From Aquibacillus kalidii (lineage in GTDB: Bacteria > Bacillota > Bacilli > Bacillales > Amphibacillaceae): a stretch of 64,000 nt of DNA. A program made the translations under genes and the position numbers. The stretch is from positions 62,001-126,000 of the forward strand of contig NZ_JACLZI010000032.1 in the NCBI RefSeq assembly GCF_014280935.1. Direction: 5' to 3'. Positions 30,601 to 40,407 of the stretch are shown here, piece after piece (within the stretch, counting starts at the first letter, position 1; each line of letters begins with the position of its first letter). Under the pieces are notes generated by a model. The model did no database searches and was not told the origin of the DNA. It saw only the letters and a list, made by a program, of their open reading frames with translations.

Positions 30601-30869
30601 AACAAATATTAGATTTATACCGGAAGCTTTGCCTTGGTCAAAACGAAGTATTCCCAGAACTAATAAATACCTTCGAGCAGGAAACCGATGGTAACTCTGA
30701 TATGGAAAAATACCAGTCCATGCTATCTTCGGCAATAGATTTTATCATTGGAAAAAATGAGGAAATTGGAATGGCATCATTATTTAGAATAGGAGAGTCA
30801 TCCCTATCCTATGACACAACGCAACGAGTAGAGGACTTTGAGCTGATTTCTTATCTCATAGTAAAGTAG
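27639..30869 (+). CDS. PLD-like/SNF2-type helicase of the extended type III R-M operon
   Basis: A 1,076-residue superfamily 2 ATPase. The N-terminus (about 1–195) is phospholipase-D-like (FGSSNFRSSSLGF) but lacks the usual H-x-K catalytic motif, so it is probably a non-catalytic or altered PLD fold. The helicase core follows: motif I ADSVGLGKT (about 268–276), motif II DESH (about 358), SATP (motif III), and motif VI QRFGRIDRLG (about 811), closest in style to SNF2/RapA proteins. ATG 27639 follows AAGGGG. It precedes DUF4391, Mod and Res genes in a tight run, so it probably works with the restriction system as a translocase or sensor; this is inference from context. Confidence 0.85.
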   Translation: MQKLLDNKKMGSIGETIKENIRSDAKLSIMSAYFTIYAFNALKKELSKVDHVKFLFTEPSFTEKPHDTKQNTNQLERERGLSGFEDEAGFRSLLTQSKIAKECAQWILEKVEIKSFKTSVPTMNMINVQNPRHDSFTMFGSSNFRSSSLGFTYSHEPALTTYTDEKTMSEQYIKWFDTYWNDKHQLEDVKEELLNQLEVLFQDHNPEFIYFVTLYHIFRDYLDELDEDIIVKSKTGFHETVVWNKLYKFQRDGVLGAIDKLEKHNGCIIADSVGLGKTFEALAVIKYYELRNDRVLVLAPKKLRENWTIYTLNDKRNILAADRFNYDVLNHTDLSRYNGISGDINLETINWSNYDLIVIDESHNFRNNDARKDHETRYQRLMNKVIKAGVKTKVLMLSATPVNNRMKDLKNQVAFITEGKDDALGYVGIHSIETSLRRAQTAFNKWLKMEDEERNTDRLLEMLNSDYFKLLDSLTIARSRKHVEKYYDLKEIGKFPKRLKPINEHAPIDNLYEFPPLEEVNKTINRLNLSAYAPLRYLLPEKRAEYSKKYDTVISNKSVLTQLDRELSLINLMRVNLLKRMESSIYSFGKTIASLLHRIDDLIYKLDHYKEYTDSSLNISDVNIEDDEIEDMLIGSKVKVLIQDMDRIKWRQALEDDKTYLEQIILEAAKVQPVRDEKLQYLKRHIENKIQKPINRQNKKIIIFTAFADTANYLYENIADWVQSNLNVHSALVTGSGSNKTTMKGVKTKDLNAVLTHFSPQSKGREALYPNATEEIDILIATDCISEGQNLQDCDYLVNYDIHWNPVRIIQRFGRIDRLGSKNDKIQLVNFWPNMELDEYINLEARVTGRMALVDISATGEENVIDYKGEKMNDLEYRRKQLEQLQEEVIDLEEMSGGLSITDLTLNDFKMDLVEYMEKHREVIEKAPLGLYAIASGGTESDNNPGIIFCLRQINQKAVIQDQSALEPYYLIYIDDNERVSFSHVKSKQILDLYRKLCLGQNEVFPELINTFEQETDGNSDMEKYQSMLSSAIDFIIGKNEEIGMASLFRIGESSLSYDTTQRVEDFELISYLIVK

Positions 30870-30877
30870 GTGAGTTA

Positions 30878-31642
30878 GTGCGTGATCAATTAATTAGCCT
30901 ATTTCAAATGCCCCAGAAAACAATCTTCAATCGTAAGATAGCAAAAAAGCATTTTCATGAACAAGGGCAATTAACGACTGCTGAAAAAGAATTGTTAACA
31001 ACCGAAATTGAAAGCATTTATTTACTTAGTATCTGTAAACAGGACACATTGAAAACACCAAAGTATGTTAACGAAAATAGGCGATACGAAGAAATTTATT
31101 GGCTTTTCATCTCGTTTAAATCGATAAAGCGGTATGAACGAATGATCAAGTTGTTTCATAAGGTTATGCCAAATCCGATTGTGATTTTAGCATCTGACGA
31201 ATATGAGAATATTAGTATTAGTACAGCCCATAAGCGGTTAAATCATAATGACGAGACTAAGACCGTAGTTGAAGATGCAATTTGTTCACCTCGGATTAAG
31301 TTATCAAATGTAGATGAAGCAGCGCAACGTTTTCTACAGCGCATCTGTTTTAATAATTTATTATACAGTAATCTTTATACTTTTTATGAAAGTATAGATT
31401 CTGCTGTAAGGATGAGTGCATTAATTGAAAAAATAAGTAGTTATCCGAAAATGAATGCATCTTCTGAAGAGTTGATTCCGTTAATCAATTCTTTAGATGA
31501 TGCCGATAAAAATATAAATCAACTTCAGCAATTACAGAAGGAACAACTTGGTTTTGGCGAAAAGATGGAACTTCATATAAAAATAAAAAAACAAGAACAA
31601 GAAAAAGATCAATTATTAAATCGAATAAAGGAGTTATGCTAA
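30878..31642 (+). CDS. DUF4391 protein of the type III operon
   Basis: A 254-residue protein starting at GTG 30878, 8 nt after the helicase gene, and ending on the base before the Mod ATG. The N-terminal part (about 1–170) fits DUF4391 (short mixed alpha/beta with YRNRRYEEIYWLFISFK-like core here NENRRYEEIYWLFIS), and the C-terminus is a long coiled coil (about 200–254). DUF4391 proteins are often found between a helicase and a type III methyltransferase. No catalytic motif is visible; a scaffolding role through the coiled coil is a guess. Confidence 0.75.
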   Translation: MRDQLISLFQMPQKTIFNRKIAKKHFHEQGQLTTAEKELLTTEIESIYLLSICKQDTLKTPKYVNENRRYEEIYWLFISFKSIKRYERMIKLFHKVMPNPIVILASDEYENISISTAHKRLNHNDETKTVVEDAICSPRIKLSNVDEAAQRFLQRICFNNLLYSNLYTFYESIDSAVRMSALIEKISSYPKMNASSEELIPLINSLDDADKNINQLQQLQKEQLGFGEKMELHIKIKKQEQEKDQLLNRIKELC

Positions 31643-33517
31643 ATGGACAAGCTTGATGGAAAAACTTTTGATGTTGTGCAAGAAAACATTGAAAAAATGA
31701 AAGAAATATTCCCTGATATTTTTACCGAGGGAAAAATTGATATGGACAAGTTCATGTTGACTTTGGGTGAACATGTTGAGAAAGATAAAGAACGGTACGA
31801 TTTCACCTGGAACGGTAAAACAGAGGCCATTCAACTTGCGCAGAAGCAAACAACTGGAACTTTACGTCCGTGTAAGGAGGAAAGTGTAGATTGGGATACA
31901 ACACAGAATCTTTATATTGAGGGAGATAATTTAGAGGTTTTGCGAATTCTACAAAATTCTTACCGAAATAAAGTTAAAATGATTTATATTGATCCACCTT
32001 ATAATACGGGCAATGATTTTGTTTATCATGATGATTTTAAAGACAATATTAGGAACTATAAAAAGAAAAATGAAGAGAACATGAAAACAAACGCTGAAAC
32101 AAATGGTCGATATCATACTGATTGGTTAAATTTAATGTATCCTAGACTGAAATTATCCAAAAATTTACTAAAAGAGAACGGTGTTATTTTTATTAGCATT
32201 GATGATAATGAACTTACAAATTTAAAAAAAATATGTGACGAGGTATTTGGTGAACAAAACTTTGTTGCCCAAATAACCACTTTATGTAATCCTAAGGGAC
32301 GATCGCAAGACAAATTTTTTGCAACTAACCATGAATATATTCTTGTTTATTCGAAATCATTTCTTAATAAAGGATATTTTTCAGTTAAGAAAGACGATAG
32401 GCAATTAGAAAAAGATTATAAGGAAATTGACCAAAGTGGAAGAAAGTATAGATTAATAGAACTTAGAAATACACATCGAGAATTTGGTAAACATAATAGA
32501 AAGAACTTACATTACCCTATTTATGTTGACGAAAGTACTGGAAATATATCTATGAAGCATGAAGAAGATTTTCTTGAGGTATTACCAAACTGGGACGATG
32601 GTTTTGAAGGGTGTTGGACATGGGATAGAACTAAAGCTACAAAGGATATAGATTTACTCGAGGCAAGGAAAACAAGAAATGGTTTATATAAAATTTACCG
32701 TAGAAGTTATGCTGACGGTGCTGTAAGAATGTTAAAAACAATTTTTAATGATAAATCTTTTTACACGGAAAAAGGCCAACAGGAAATATATAATCTATTT
32801 AAAACTAAATATAAAATCTTTGAGTCTCCTAAATCAGTTGATTTGATTAAACAATTAATTGAGACAGTTTGTGAAGATAATGATATTATTTTGGATTTCT
32901 TCTCAGGATCTGCTACTTCTGCTCATTCAGTCATGAAACTACAATCCAAGAATAATTTGAATGTCAGGTATATATTAGTTCAACTTCCTGAGTTAACAGA
33001 TGTAAAATCAGAAGCTTATAAAGCTGGATATAAAACAATTAGTGATATAGGGAAAGAACGTATTCGTAGAGCAGGAAATAAGATAATTGAGGAAGATAAT
33101 ATTACTGATAATCTAGATAAAGGCTTTAAAGTGTTTAAGCTGGATGAAACCAATCTACGAACATGGGATGAGGAATCATTGGATTTAGAAAAAGATTTAA
33201 TGGATATGATTGATCCGGTTAAAGAAGGACGTACTCAGGATGATGTTGTTTACGAAGTGTTACTTAAGTATGGCATAGACTTAACAGTGCCAATTGAACA
33301 GAAAAATATAGCGGGCAGGTCTTTCTATGATGTTGGTATGGGATATCTTTTAATTTGCTTAGAGCGCAATCTTACTTTGGATGTCATTGAAAAAATCGCT
33401 AAGCTAAACCCTACTCGTGTTGTCTTTTATGATGAAGGGTTTAAAGATGATACTGTTCGAACAAACGCTCAACAAATATTAAAACGTCATAAAATAGAAG
33501 ACATTCGTGTTATATAA
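31643..33517 (+). CDS. mod: Type III restriction system adenine methyltransferase (Mod)
   Basis: Modification and recognition subunit, 624 residues. Motif IV DPPYNTG (D117) comes before motif I DFFSGSATSAH (D418), the beta-class order typical of type III N6-adenine methylases. The section between them (about 190–400) holds the target-recognition domain that would set specificity. ATG 31643 directly abuts the DUF4391 stop and follows AAAGGAG. The recognition sequence cannot be read from the gene. Confidence 0.93.
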   Translation: MDKLDGKTFDVVQENIEKMKEIFPDIFTEGKIDMDKFMLTLGEHVEKDKERYDFTWNGKTEAIQLAQKQTTGTLRPCKEESVDWDTTQNLYIEGDNLEVLRILQNSYRNKVKMIYIDPPYNTGNDFVYHDDFKDNIRNYKKKNEENMKTNAETNGRYHTDWLNLMYPRLKLSKNLLKENGVIFISIDDNELTNLKKICDEVFGEQNFVAQITTLCNPKGRSQDKFFATNHEYILVYSKSFLNKGYFSVKKDDRQLEKDYKEIDQSGRKYRLIELRNTHREFGKHNRKNLHYPIYVDESTGNISMKHEEDFLEVLPNWDDGFEGCWTWDRTKATKDIDLLEARKTRNGLYKIYRRSYADGAVRMLKTIFNDKSFYTEKGQQEIYNLFKTKYKIFESPKSVDLIKQLIETVCEDNDIILDFFSGSATSAHSVMKLQSKNNLNVRYILVQLPELTDVKSEAYKAGYKTISDIGKERIRRAGNKIIEEDNITDNLDKGFKVFKLDETNLRTWDEESLDLEKDLMDMIDPVKEGRTQDDVVYEVLLKYGIDLTVPIEQKNIAGRSFYDVGMGYLLICLERNLTLDVIEKIAKLNPTRVVFYDEGFKDDTVRTNAQQILKRHKIEDIRVI

Positions 33518-33531
33518 GGAGGTTTCCGCAA

Positions 33532-36516
33532 ATGAAAATAAAATTTGATGAACAACAATACCAAATAGATGCGGTTAACTCCATTGTAGAAATCTTTGAA
33601 GGCCAAACAGTTAAAGTTTCCAACTTCTCCGTTGGTGCTGGCCATATTCTTGGACAGCAACAGACAGAATTAGGTATTGGTAATAAACTAGAACTTTCGG
33701 AGCATGAGATATTAAAGAATATACAGGAAATCCAAATGCAGAACCATCTTACAAAGAGCAGTTCTATTCAAGACTGGAACTTTACAGTTGAGATGGAAAC
33801 TGGTACTGGGAAAACATATGTATATACACGTAGCGTTTTAGAGTTAAACAAAAAATATGGTTTCTCGAAGTTTGTAATCGTAGTTCCAAGTGTTGCTATA
33901 CGTGAAGGGGTATATAAATCATTTCAAATGACTGTCGATCATTTCAATGAATTATATCCAGGGCAGTATTGTCATTTCTTTATCTATGATTCCTCTAAAC
34001 TTGAAAAAGTTCGTGAATTTGCAACCAGTAGTGACATCGAGGTAATGATTATTAATATTGATGCATTCAAAAAAAGCTTTGATGACCCTGAGAAGGAAAC
34101 GAAAGCGAACCTAATTCACCGTGAGCGAGATACGATGAATGGCAAGCGACCGATTGAGTTCATTCAAGAAACAAATCCGATAGTTATTATAGATGAACCT
34201 CAAAGCGTTGATAATACAGAGAAGGCGAAGGAAGCTATAGCCTCACTAAATCCATTATGTAAATTACGTTATTCCGCAACACATCGTGAAACATATAACC
34301 TGATGTATAAATTGGATCCAGTAGACGCTTATGATAAACGTTTAGTTAAAAAGATAGAGGTGCTATCAGTAAATTCAGATGATGATTATAATGATCCATA
34401 TATAAAACTAGTGAGTGTATCCGATAAAAGCGGATATAAAGCAACTGTAGAGCTAGACGAAAAGAAGAAAAATGGAACGGTTAAGCGTGTTCGAAAACAA
34501 ATAGATCCAAATAAAAAGAAAAATCTTTATTTATTATCTGGAGAACGGGATTTATATCAGGGATATGTATTAGCAGGAATCGACTGTTTCTCTGGAAATG
34601 AATCGATAGAATTTGAAAATGGAAAAGTGTTAGGGCTGGGCGAAGTAATTGGTGGGATGGATGATAGTCTTCTTAAACGATATCAAATCCGTGAAACAAT
34701 CCGAACGCATTTAGACAAAGAGTTAAAACTAGTCCATAAAGGGATCAAAGTGCTTAGCTTGTTTTTCATTGATAAGGTTGCAAATTATCGTATATACAAC
34801 GATGATGGTACCTGGAACCATGGTGATTATGCTCAAATGTTTGAAGAAGAGTACATGAGTCTGATCAAGCTTCCGAAATATCAAACGTTATTTAAAGAAG
34901 ATAGTTACCTTGTAAACTATAATGTTGCAGATGTCCATGGTGGTTACTTCTCGCAGGATAAAAAGGGTAATTTTAAAGATAGTCGAACGACAAAGGATGG
35001 TTCCCTTCGTTCTAATAAAGATGATGAATCCTTTTTCGAGCTGATCATGAAGAATAAAGAGAGATTGCTAAGTTTTGAGGAACCAAAACGTTTTATCTTC
35101 TCTCATTCAGCTTTAAAAGAAGGATGGGACAACCCTAACGTATTTCAAATTTGTACGTTGGTAGAAACAAAGGACACACTAACAAAGCGCCAGAAAATTG
35201 GTCGAGGTCTTCGGTTACCAGTTAATAAAGATGGCCATCGAGTATATGACGAAAACGACAATATATTAACTGTTGTTGCTAATGAATCATATGAGGAATT
35301 TGCTGATTCACTTCAAAAAGAAATGGAAGAAGAAACTGGAGTCAAGTTCGGCTATATTGAGCAGCAAGCCTTTGCGCCTATTACGTATAAAGATGAGAAT
35401 GATAATGAACAAACACTAGGTTATGAGAAGTCTGAGAATTTATTCAAATATCTATTAGATAAGAAGTACATTGATAAAAAAGGGAAAGTGAAAGACTCTC
35501 TTAAACAGGACTTAGTAAGCGAAGATTTTATAGTACCAGAGGAGTTTACACCGATTAAAGTTGAAGTGGAGCGAGTAATCAAAAAATCGATTAAGAAACT
35601 TCCTGTATTTAATGGGAAAGACAAAGTGACTGTTGGATTGAACAAAGAAGTATTACTTGGTGATGATTTCAAACAATTGTGGGACAAGATTAAGTTTAAA
35701 ACGACATACTCAGTTGACTTGGATAGCAAAAGATTAAAAGGTGAAAGTGTTTCAGCAATTAAAAAGTTAGAACCATTTAGATCAAGAAAGGTAAAAAGAG
35801 AAAATGCTCTTCTAAAGGTTGAACAATCTGGGGTGACAGGTGAAGGTCAAACGATGCGAGTCTATGAAGCATTAGAAGAAGAACGTAGACTACCTGATAT
35901 ATTGCGCTACCTTCAAGAACAAACAAATCTGAAACGACGAACTCTAGTGGATATATTAATAAAGTCTGAACGTTTAGGGGACTTTAAAAAGAATCCACAA
36001 GCATTTATGGAAGCAGTAATGAAAATTATAAATCGTGAAAAGCGGAAACTTATTATTGATGGTATTAAGTACGAAAAAACTGGTGATCACGAGTACTACG
36101 AGCAATCACTATTTGAGAATGAAGAGCTCGTTGGATATATGAAAGCAAATGCTGTTCAGGTTGATAATTCAAAGTCGGTCTATAACTATATTAAATATGA
36201 CTCTGAAACAGAGAAAACATTTGCTGAAAAACTCAATAATGATGAAGATGTTAAGTTATTTATAAAATTGCCTGGGTCATTTGTCATTGATACACCATTA
36301 GGAAACTATAATCCAGATTGGGCGATTCTAATTGAAAAAGATGGTGTTGAGAAGTTATTCTTCGTCATCGAAACAAAAGGAAGCACAGATCAAGAAGACC
36401 TTAGATTACGAGAGGATGGAAAAATAACTTGCGGTCGTAAACACTTTGCTGCACTTGAGAATGGTGTTAAGTATGATGTGGCTAATAGTTATGAGCAGAT
36501 GAAAGAGAATGTATAA
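33532..36516 (+). CDS. res: Type III restriction system endonuclease subunit (Res)
   Basis: A 994-residue helicase-nuclease. Walker A is ETGTGKT (K94), motif II is DEPQ (D221), later helicase motifs include KRQKIGRGLRLP, and the C-terminal PD-(D/E)xK nuclease site is visible as NPDWAIL (D929) and VIETKG (E947, K949). Length and all active sites are intact, so a working enzyme is expected together with Mod. ATG 33532 follows AAGGAGG, 14 nt after mod. A strong terminator follows. Confidence 0.93.
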   Translation: MKIKFDEQQYQIDAVNSIVEIFEGQTVKVSNFSVGAGHILGQQQTELGIGNKLELSEHEILKNIQEIQMQNHLTKSSSIQDWNFTVEMETGTGKTYVYTRSVLELNKKYGFSKFVIVVPSVAIREGVYKSFQMTVDHFNELYPGQYCHFFIYDSSKLEKVREFATSSDIEVMIINIDAFKKSFDDPEKETKANLIHRERDTMNGKRPIEFIQETNPIVIIDEPQSVDNTEKAKEAIASLNPLCKLRYSATHRETYNLMYKLDPVDAYDKRLVKKIEVLSVNSDDDYNDPYIKLVSVSDKSGYKATVELDEKKKNGTVKRVRKQIDPNKKKNLYLLSGERDLYQGYVLAGIDCFSGNESIEFENGKVLGLGEVIGGMDDSLLKRYQIRETIRTHLDKELKLVHKGIKVLSLFFIDKVANYRIYNDDGTWNHGDYAQMFEEEYMSLIKLPKYQTLFKEDSYLVNYNVADVHGGYFSQDKKGNFKDSRTTKDGSLRSNKDDESFFELIMKNKERLLSFEEPKRFIFSHSALKEGWDNPNVFQICTLVETKDTLTKRQKIGRGLRLPVNKDGHRVYDENDNILTVVANESYEEFADSLQKEMEEETGVKFGYIEQQAFAPITYKDENDNEQTLGYEKSENLFKYLLDKKYIDKKGKVKDSLKQDLVSEDFIVPEEFTPIKVEVERVIKKSIKKLPVFNGKDKVTVGLNKEVLLGDDFKQLWDKIKFKTTYSVDLDSKRLKGESVSAIKKLEPFRSRKVKRENALLKVEQSGVTGEGQTMRVYEALEEERRLPDILRYLQEQTNLKRRTLVDILIKSERLGDFKKNPQAFMEAVMKIINREKRKLIIDGIKYEKTGDHEYYEQSLFENEELVGYMKANAVQVDNSKSVYNYIKYDSETEKTFAEKLNNDEDVKLFIKLPGSFVIDTPLGNYNPDWAILIEKDGVEKLFFVIETKGSTDQEDLRLREDGKITCGRKHFAALENGVKYDVANSYEQMKENV

Positions 36517-36563
36517 AGTATATAGCTTGGGCGTTTAGCTCATACATCCTAGGAACTCACAAG

Positions 36564-36608
36564 AACGCTAAAGACTGTTAATTTTAACATTGCAGTTTCT
36601 TTAGCGTT
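36564..36608 (+). terminator. Terminator of the type III operon
   Basis: AACGCTAAAG / CTTTAGCGTT, 10-bp arms with a 25-nt loop that can pair further (ACTG / CAGT), followed by TTATTTATT. The rest of the 334-bp gap up to 36,850 shows no gene and probably carries the promoter of the next one. Confidence 0.82.
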
Positions 36609-36850
36609 TTATTTATTCAGTAATGTAGAAAAGGAGTAAAGTAAGAAAATTACCGAGAATAACTTAAATAGACCGTAAAAAAGATAGTGAACTTCGTTAA
36701 ATATCGTAACAGTTTAGGAAAATCATTAAAATTAAGTATAATAAATGACACAAATGATAGAACAGGTTCGTATTATGGATATCCAGACAATTCAGAATAA
36801 CATATGTAAATTATTCCAAACACTAAATTAACTATACAAGGAGGAGTCAA

Positions 36851-38833
36851 ATGAAAGCTGGGGAAAACCATCTATTAAATCTTTTGTCAAATAATGATGT
36901 GACTTTCTTTATTCCACCATATCAAAGAAACTATGAGTGGGATAAAAATCAGTGCAAAGTATTTTTTAATGATATTAAGAGAACCGCAACAGACAATATT
37001 AATGGGCAAGAATCTGAACACTTTTTTGGAACAATTGTGTATGTAAAGACTGATGCTATATTTGGACAACCAAGTAAACTAGTACTTACAGATGGACAAC
37101 AGAGAATCACAACTTCAATGCTATTTTTGGTAGCTATTCGTGATGTAGTAGAGGATGATAATTCTAAAAGGTTTATTAATAACAAATACTTAAAAAACGA
37201 TAATGTGACTGATGATACAGAGTACAAAATTAAATTGAAACAAGTAGAAACCGATTGGGAGGCTTATCGAAATATCATACTCAATTTAAATCTGACAGAT
37301 GAAAATAAAAAATCTGCAGTTTATCTAAACTATTCTTACTTTCTAAGTGAATTAAATAAATTGAAAAAAGAAGATGAAATCGATCTCATAGACATGATTT
37401 CATACGGTCTTGCTAAGTTTAGTATCGTTACTATTGAGTTGCAACCTACCCAAAACAAATGGGAAAATCCTCAGGAAGTTTTTGAGTCTATGAACTCTTT
37501 AGGGAAACCATTATCGTTGGCCGATTTAGTGCGCAACTATTTATTGCTTGGTAAAGAACCGGATGTTCAAGACAATCTATACAAAGATTACTGGTTACAT
37601 ATTGAAAAGCAATTGCCAGAAGAAGTATCAAATTTTATACGAGATTTTATGCAATTAAAAGCCGGGAAAGCCTTAAAAAAAGCAACAACAAATAATTATA
37701 AGGAATTATATGCTGACTTTAAATATTTGTTTGAGGATTTAGATACTGAAGTTCTGTTAAATGACTTGAATAGGTATTCAAATTATTATTCTTATATTGT
37801 ATTGGGAAAAACAAGTGGTAGCTCTAAAGTCGATCATAAGTTGAGAGACTTACGTACAATAGGCGTAACGATAGTGTATTCTTTCCTTCTTGGATTACTA
37901 AATAATTGGAAGGAGGAGAAACTTAATGAAAAAGATATTGTTGATATTTTGGACTCTCTAATAGTGTATTTTATGAGACGAAGGATTTTAAAATTAACAC
38001 AAGGAGAGAACAAAAATTTTCCGCCACTAGTTAAAGAGATAGATAGACTCGCAAATTCTGTTGACAAAAAGCATAGTATGTTTGAAATCTTAGCAAGCCA
38101 AGAAAACGCATTACGTTTGCCAAATGATATAGAGATGACAAGTGAGCTTAATGTAATGAATTTCTATAATTTTAACCAAGCGAAGTTTATATTGTCATTA
38201 GTAGAGGAAAAAATCACAAAGTCTCGACCGGATAAGAATGATAAAACGTTGCAAATTGAGCATATTATGCCACAAACTTTGAACAGTACCTGGGAAGAAG
38301 AACTAGGTGAGGATTTTGAAATCATACATCAAGAGTATTTAAATAATATCGGTAATTTAACATTAATTCGCCATAATCAAGAGTTAGGGAATAAATGCTT
38401 CGCAGATAAAAAGAAAATTTACAATAATAATGCTGGACTACAAATTGCTAAAAGCAATATAGTCAATCGTTCAAAGTGGAATAAGAATAGTATCCAAAAC
38501 AGAAGTAAATGGATGATTGAATTTATTCTTGATGAGGTATTAATTATTCCAGATGAAATGAGGAGAAAAAATAACTTCTTACAAAAAACTAGTCGCAGAT
38601 TATCGTTTCAAGAATTAGGGCTTATTGGACATAAAATCAATTATATTTCGGATAAGTCAATTGTTGTTGAAGTTATAGAGGATAAAAAGGTCGAATTCGA
38701 AGGGAAAAGGTGGAATCTATCACCTTTAACCAGGGAAATAGAAACTAGAAAAGGTACTGTAAATTCATCAGGATCTTATCAAGGTGCACAATATTGGGAG
38801 TTTGAAGGTATGAAACTTTCTGAAATCATGTAA
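36851..38833 (+). CDS. DUF262/DUF1524 (GmrSD-like) type IV restriction nuclease
   Basis: A 660-residue single-chain protein. The N-terminal DUF262 domain shows IPPYQRNYEW (about 21–30) and LTDGQQR (about 80–86), the DGQQR nucleotide-sensing motif. The C-terminal DUF1524 domain has the His-Me/HNH-type signature EHIMPQTL (about 470) and NNIGNLTLIRHNQELGNK. Such proteins act as NTP-dependent nucleases against modified phage DNA in the GmrSD/type IV class. ATG 36851 follows AAGGAGG. It stands as its own unit after the type III terminator. The extra C-terminal ~90 residues after about 570 are of unknown fold. Confidence 0.88.
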   Translation: MKAGENHLLNLLSNNDVTFFIPPYQRNYEWDKNQCKVFFNDIKRTATDNINGQESEHFFGTIVYVKTDAIFGQPSKLVLTDGQQRITTSMLFLVAIRDVVEDDNSKRFINNKYLKNDNVTDDTEYKIKLKQVETDWEAYRNIILNLNLTDENKKSAVYLNYSYFLSELNKLKKEDEIDLIDMISYGLAKFSIVTIELQPTQNKWENPQEVFESMNSLGKPLSLADLVRNYLLLGKEPDVQDNLYKDYWLHIEKQLPEEVSNFIRDFMQLKAGKALKKATTNNYKELYADFKYLFEDLDTEVLLNDLNRYSNYYSYIVLGKTSGSSKVDHKLRDLRTIGVTIVYSFLLGLLNNWKEEKLNEKDIVDILDSLIVYFMRRRILKLTQGENKNFPPLVKEIDRLANSVDKKHSMFEILASQENALRLPNDIEMTSELNVMNFYNFNQAKFILSLVEEKITKSRPDKNDKTLQIEHIMPQTLNSTWEEELGEDFEIIHQEYLNNIGNLTLIRHNQELGNKCFADKKKIYNNNAGLQIAKSNIVNRSKWNKNSIQNRSKWMIEFILDEVLIIPDEMRRKNNFLQKTSRRLSFQELGLIGHKINYISDKSIVVEVIEDKKVEFEGKRWNLSPLTREIETRKGTVNSSGSYQGAQYWEFEGMKLSEIM

Positions 38834-38994
38834 ATTAGTGCTGAATGCTGATGTTTGTAATCAAAGGCACCTGGTAATATGTTACAACTTATTACTGGAA
38901 TTGAATTTTATAAGTTGTTAGCTAGCAATGCGTTAGAATAGGTGCAATTTAAAAAAGAATAAGGGAGAAATAATAAATTTTGATGGAGGTAACC

Positions 38995-40407
38995 ATGGAA
39001 GAAAATGATTTTGAGATGTTAAAGAGGAGTAAGTTATTTGTAGGGTCAAAAGATTGGGTACATGAGTTTTTAAATGAAAATCCCAACAATAAGAGTGCTG
39101 AAAAGTTAATTGATAAAATAAGATTGATGTTAAAAAATTACCTACAACTTGATAATGTTAACTTTTTGTTTGGAACTGGGTCATCGCTACATCTAGGTAC
39201 GACTTCCATTCGGAATTTTCCCAAACAAATTGAAAATGCTATAGAACATGATGGCGAAATTTATACACTTTTTACTCACCTAGTGAAACAGTATCAGAAT
39301 TCGGATGATATTTTAAGAGATGAGGAATCACAATCCTCAGAGATAAAGGTTCCTTTAGAAGAATTTTTAGATTATCTTCTTGCACTGCAATATGTAGAAG
39401 GACATTCTCGCAATCTTATAAATGGGTTTGAATATGATGATTTTTTTGGTAAAACGCATCTTGAAATAACTACCACATCAATAGAAAAATTGATAAATAT
39501 GATTAAGTCGGAGTTATTCAAGCTATGTGATCTAGACAGTCTAGAGTATTATCCGCCAGAAGATGAACAAACCAGTAACGAAATGAAAAGAAATGGCAAA
39601 TATACTTATCATAATAGCCTTATTAAATCTTTATTACAACGCCCTTTAAATTTGAGAAGAGCCAACATCTTTACAACAAATTATGACTTGGCTTTTGAGA
39701 ATACTTTTGAAGAACTAGGTGTTCACTATATGAATGGATTTAGTGGCTTTCATAATCGAACTTTTAAGCCAGAAGTTTATGATTATGATTTATATTACCC
39801 TGGAAACACGACAGAAGGTAGAGTACGACGAGTAGAACGAATGATTAGATATTTTAAGTTACATGGTTCACTTACCTGGATAAGAGAATCAAATTCAGCG
39901 CAAAATCAATATGGCTTAGTTGAAAAAGACATTAATTGGGTAAGAGCAAACTTGGATGCAGCTGGTGATATTATTATTTATCCAACCGCACATAAAAAAG
40001 GCTATACTCTCGATTTTCCTTACTCAGAATTGTTCAGGCAGTTTGCATCAGCCATTACCCAACCTCAATCAGTACTGTTTTGTATTGGTTACAGTTTTTT
40101 CGACGAACATGTTAACGATATTATATACCAAGCCTTGTCTATTCCAAGTTTTACACTTATCATAGTTGATTTTAATGGTACAAAAAATAAAGTGATTAAT
40201 AAACTATATGAGCTTGATGATCCTCGTATTATCATTCTAGAAGGCCCTTATTTAGGAGATTTTAAGACATTTTCAAAGAAGATTATTCCTAACTTCCATG
40301 AAATTGAATCTCGCGAAAAAATAGCTGCTAGTTTACAAAAATTATATTCAGGTTCAAATGAAACAGAGTCAGAGGTGGAAAATGATGCAAGAGCAGACAA
40401 TTGGTAG
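38995..40407 (+). CDS. SIR2-domain NADase partner of HerA
   Basis: A 470-residue SIR2-like protein. I choose ATG 38995, 4 nt after GGAGGT; in-frame TTG 38980 and ATG 38983 lie upstream. SIR2 signs: FGTGSS (about 61) for NAD binding, FTTNYDLAFE (about 226), KLHGSLTW (catalytic-type His near 290), and GYSFFDEHVNDI in the C-terminal part. In the known SIR2–HerA anti-phage pair the SIR2 subunit depletes NAD+ when triggered, in complex with the HerA ring. The next gene, a HerA ATPase, overlaps its end by about 23 nt, strongly supporting this assignment. Confidence 0.88.
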   Translation: MEENDFEMLKRSKLFVGSKDWVHEFLNENPNNKSAEKLIDKIRLMLKNYLQLDNVNFLFGTGSSLHLGTTSIRNFPKQIENAIEHDGEIYTLFTHLVKQYQNSDDILRDEESQSSEIKVPLEEFLDYLLALQYVEGHSRNLINGFEYDDFFGKTHLEITTTSIEKLINMIKSELFKLCDLDSLEYYPPEDEQTSNEMKRNGKYTYHNSLIKSLLQRPLNLRRANIFTTNYDLAFENTFEELGVHYMNGFSGFHNRTFKPEVYDYDLYYPGNTTEGRVRRVERMIRYFKLHGSLTWIRESNSAQNQYGLVEKDINWVRANLDAAGDIIIYPTAHKKGYTLDFPYSELFRQFASAITQPQSVLFCIGYSFFDEHVNDIIYQALSIPSFTLIIVDFNGTKNKVINKLYELDDPRIIILEGPYLGDFKTFSKKIIPNFHEIESREKIAASLQKLYSGSNETESEVENDARADNW

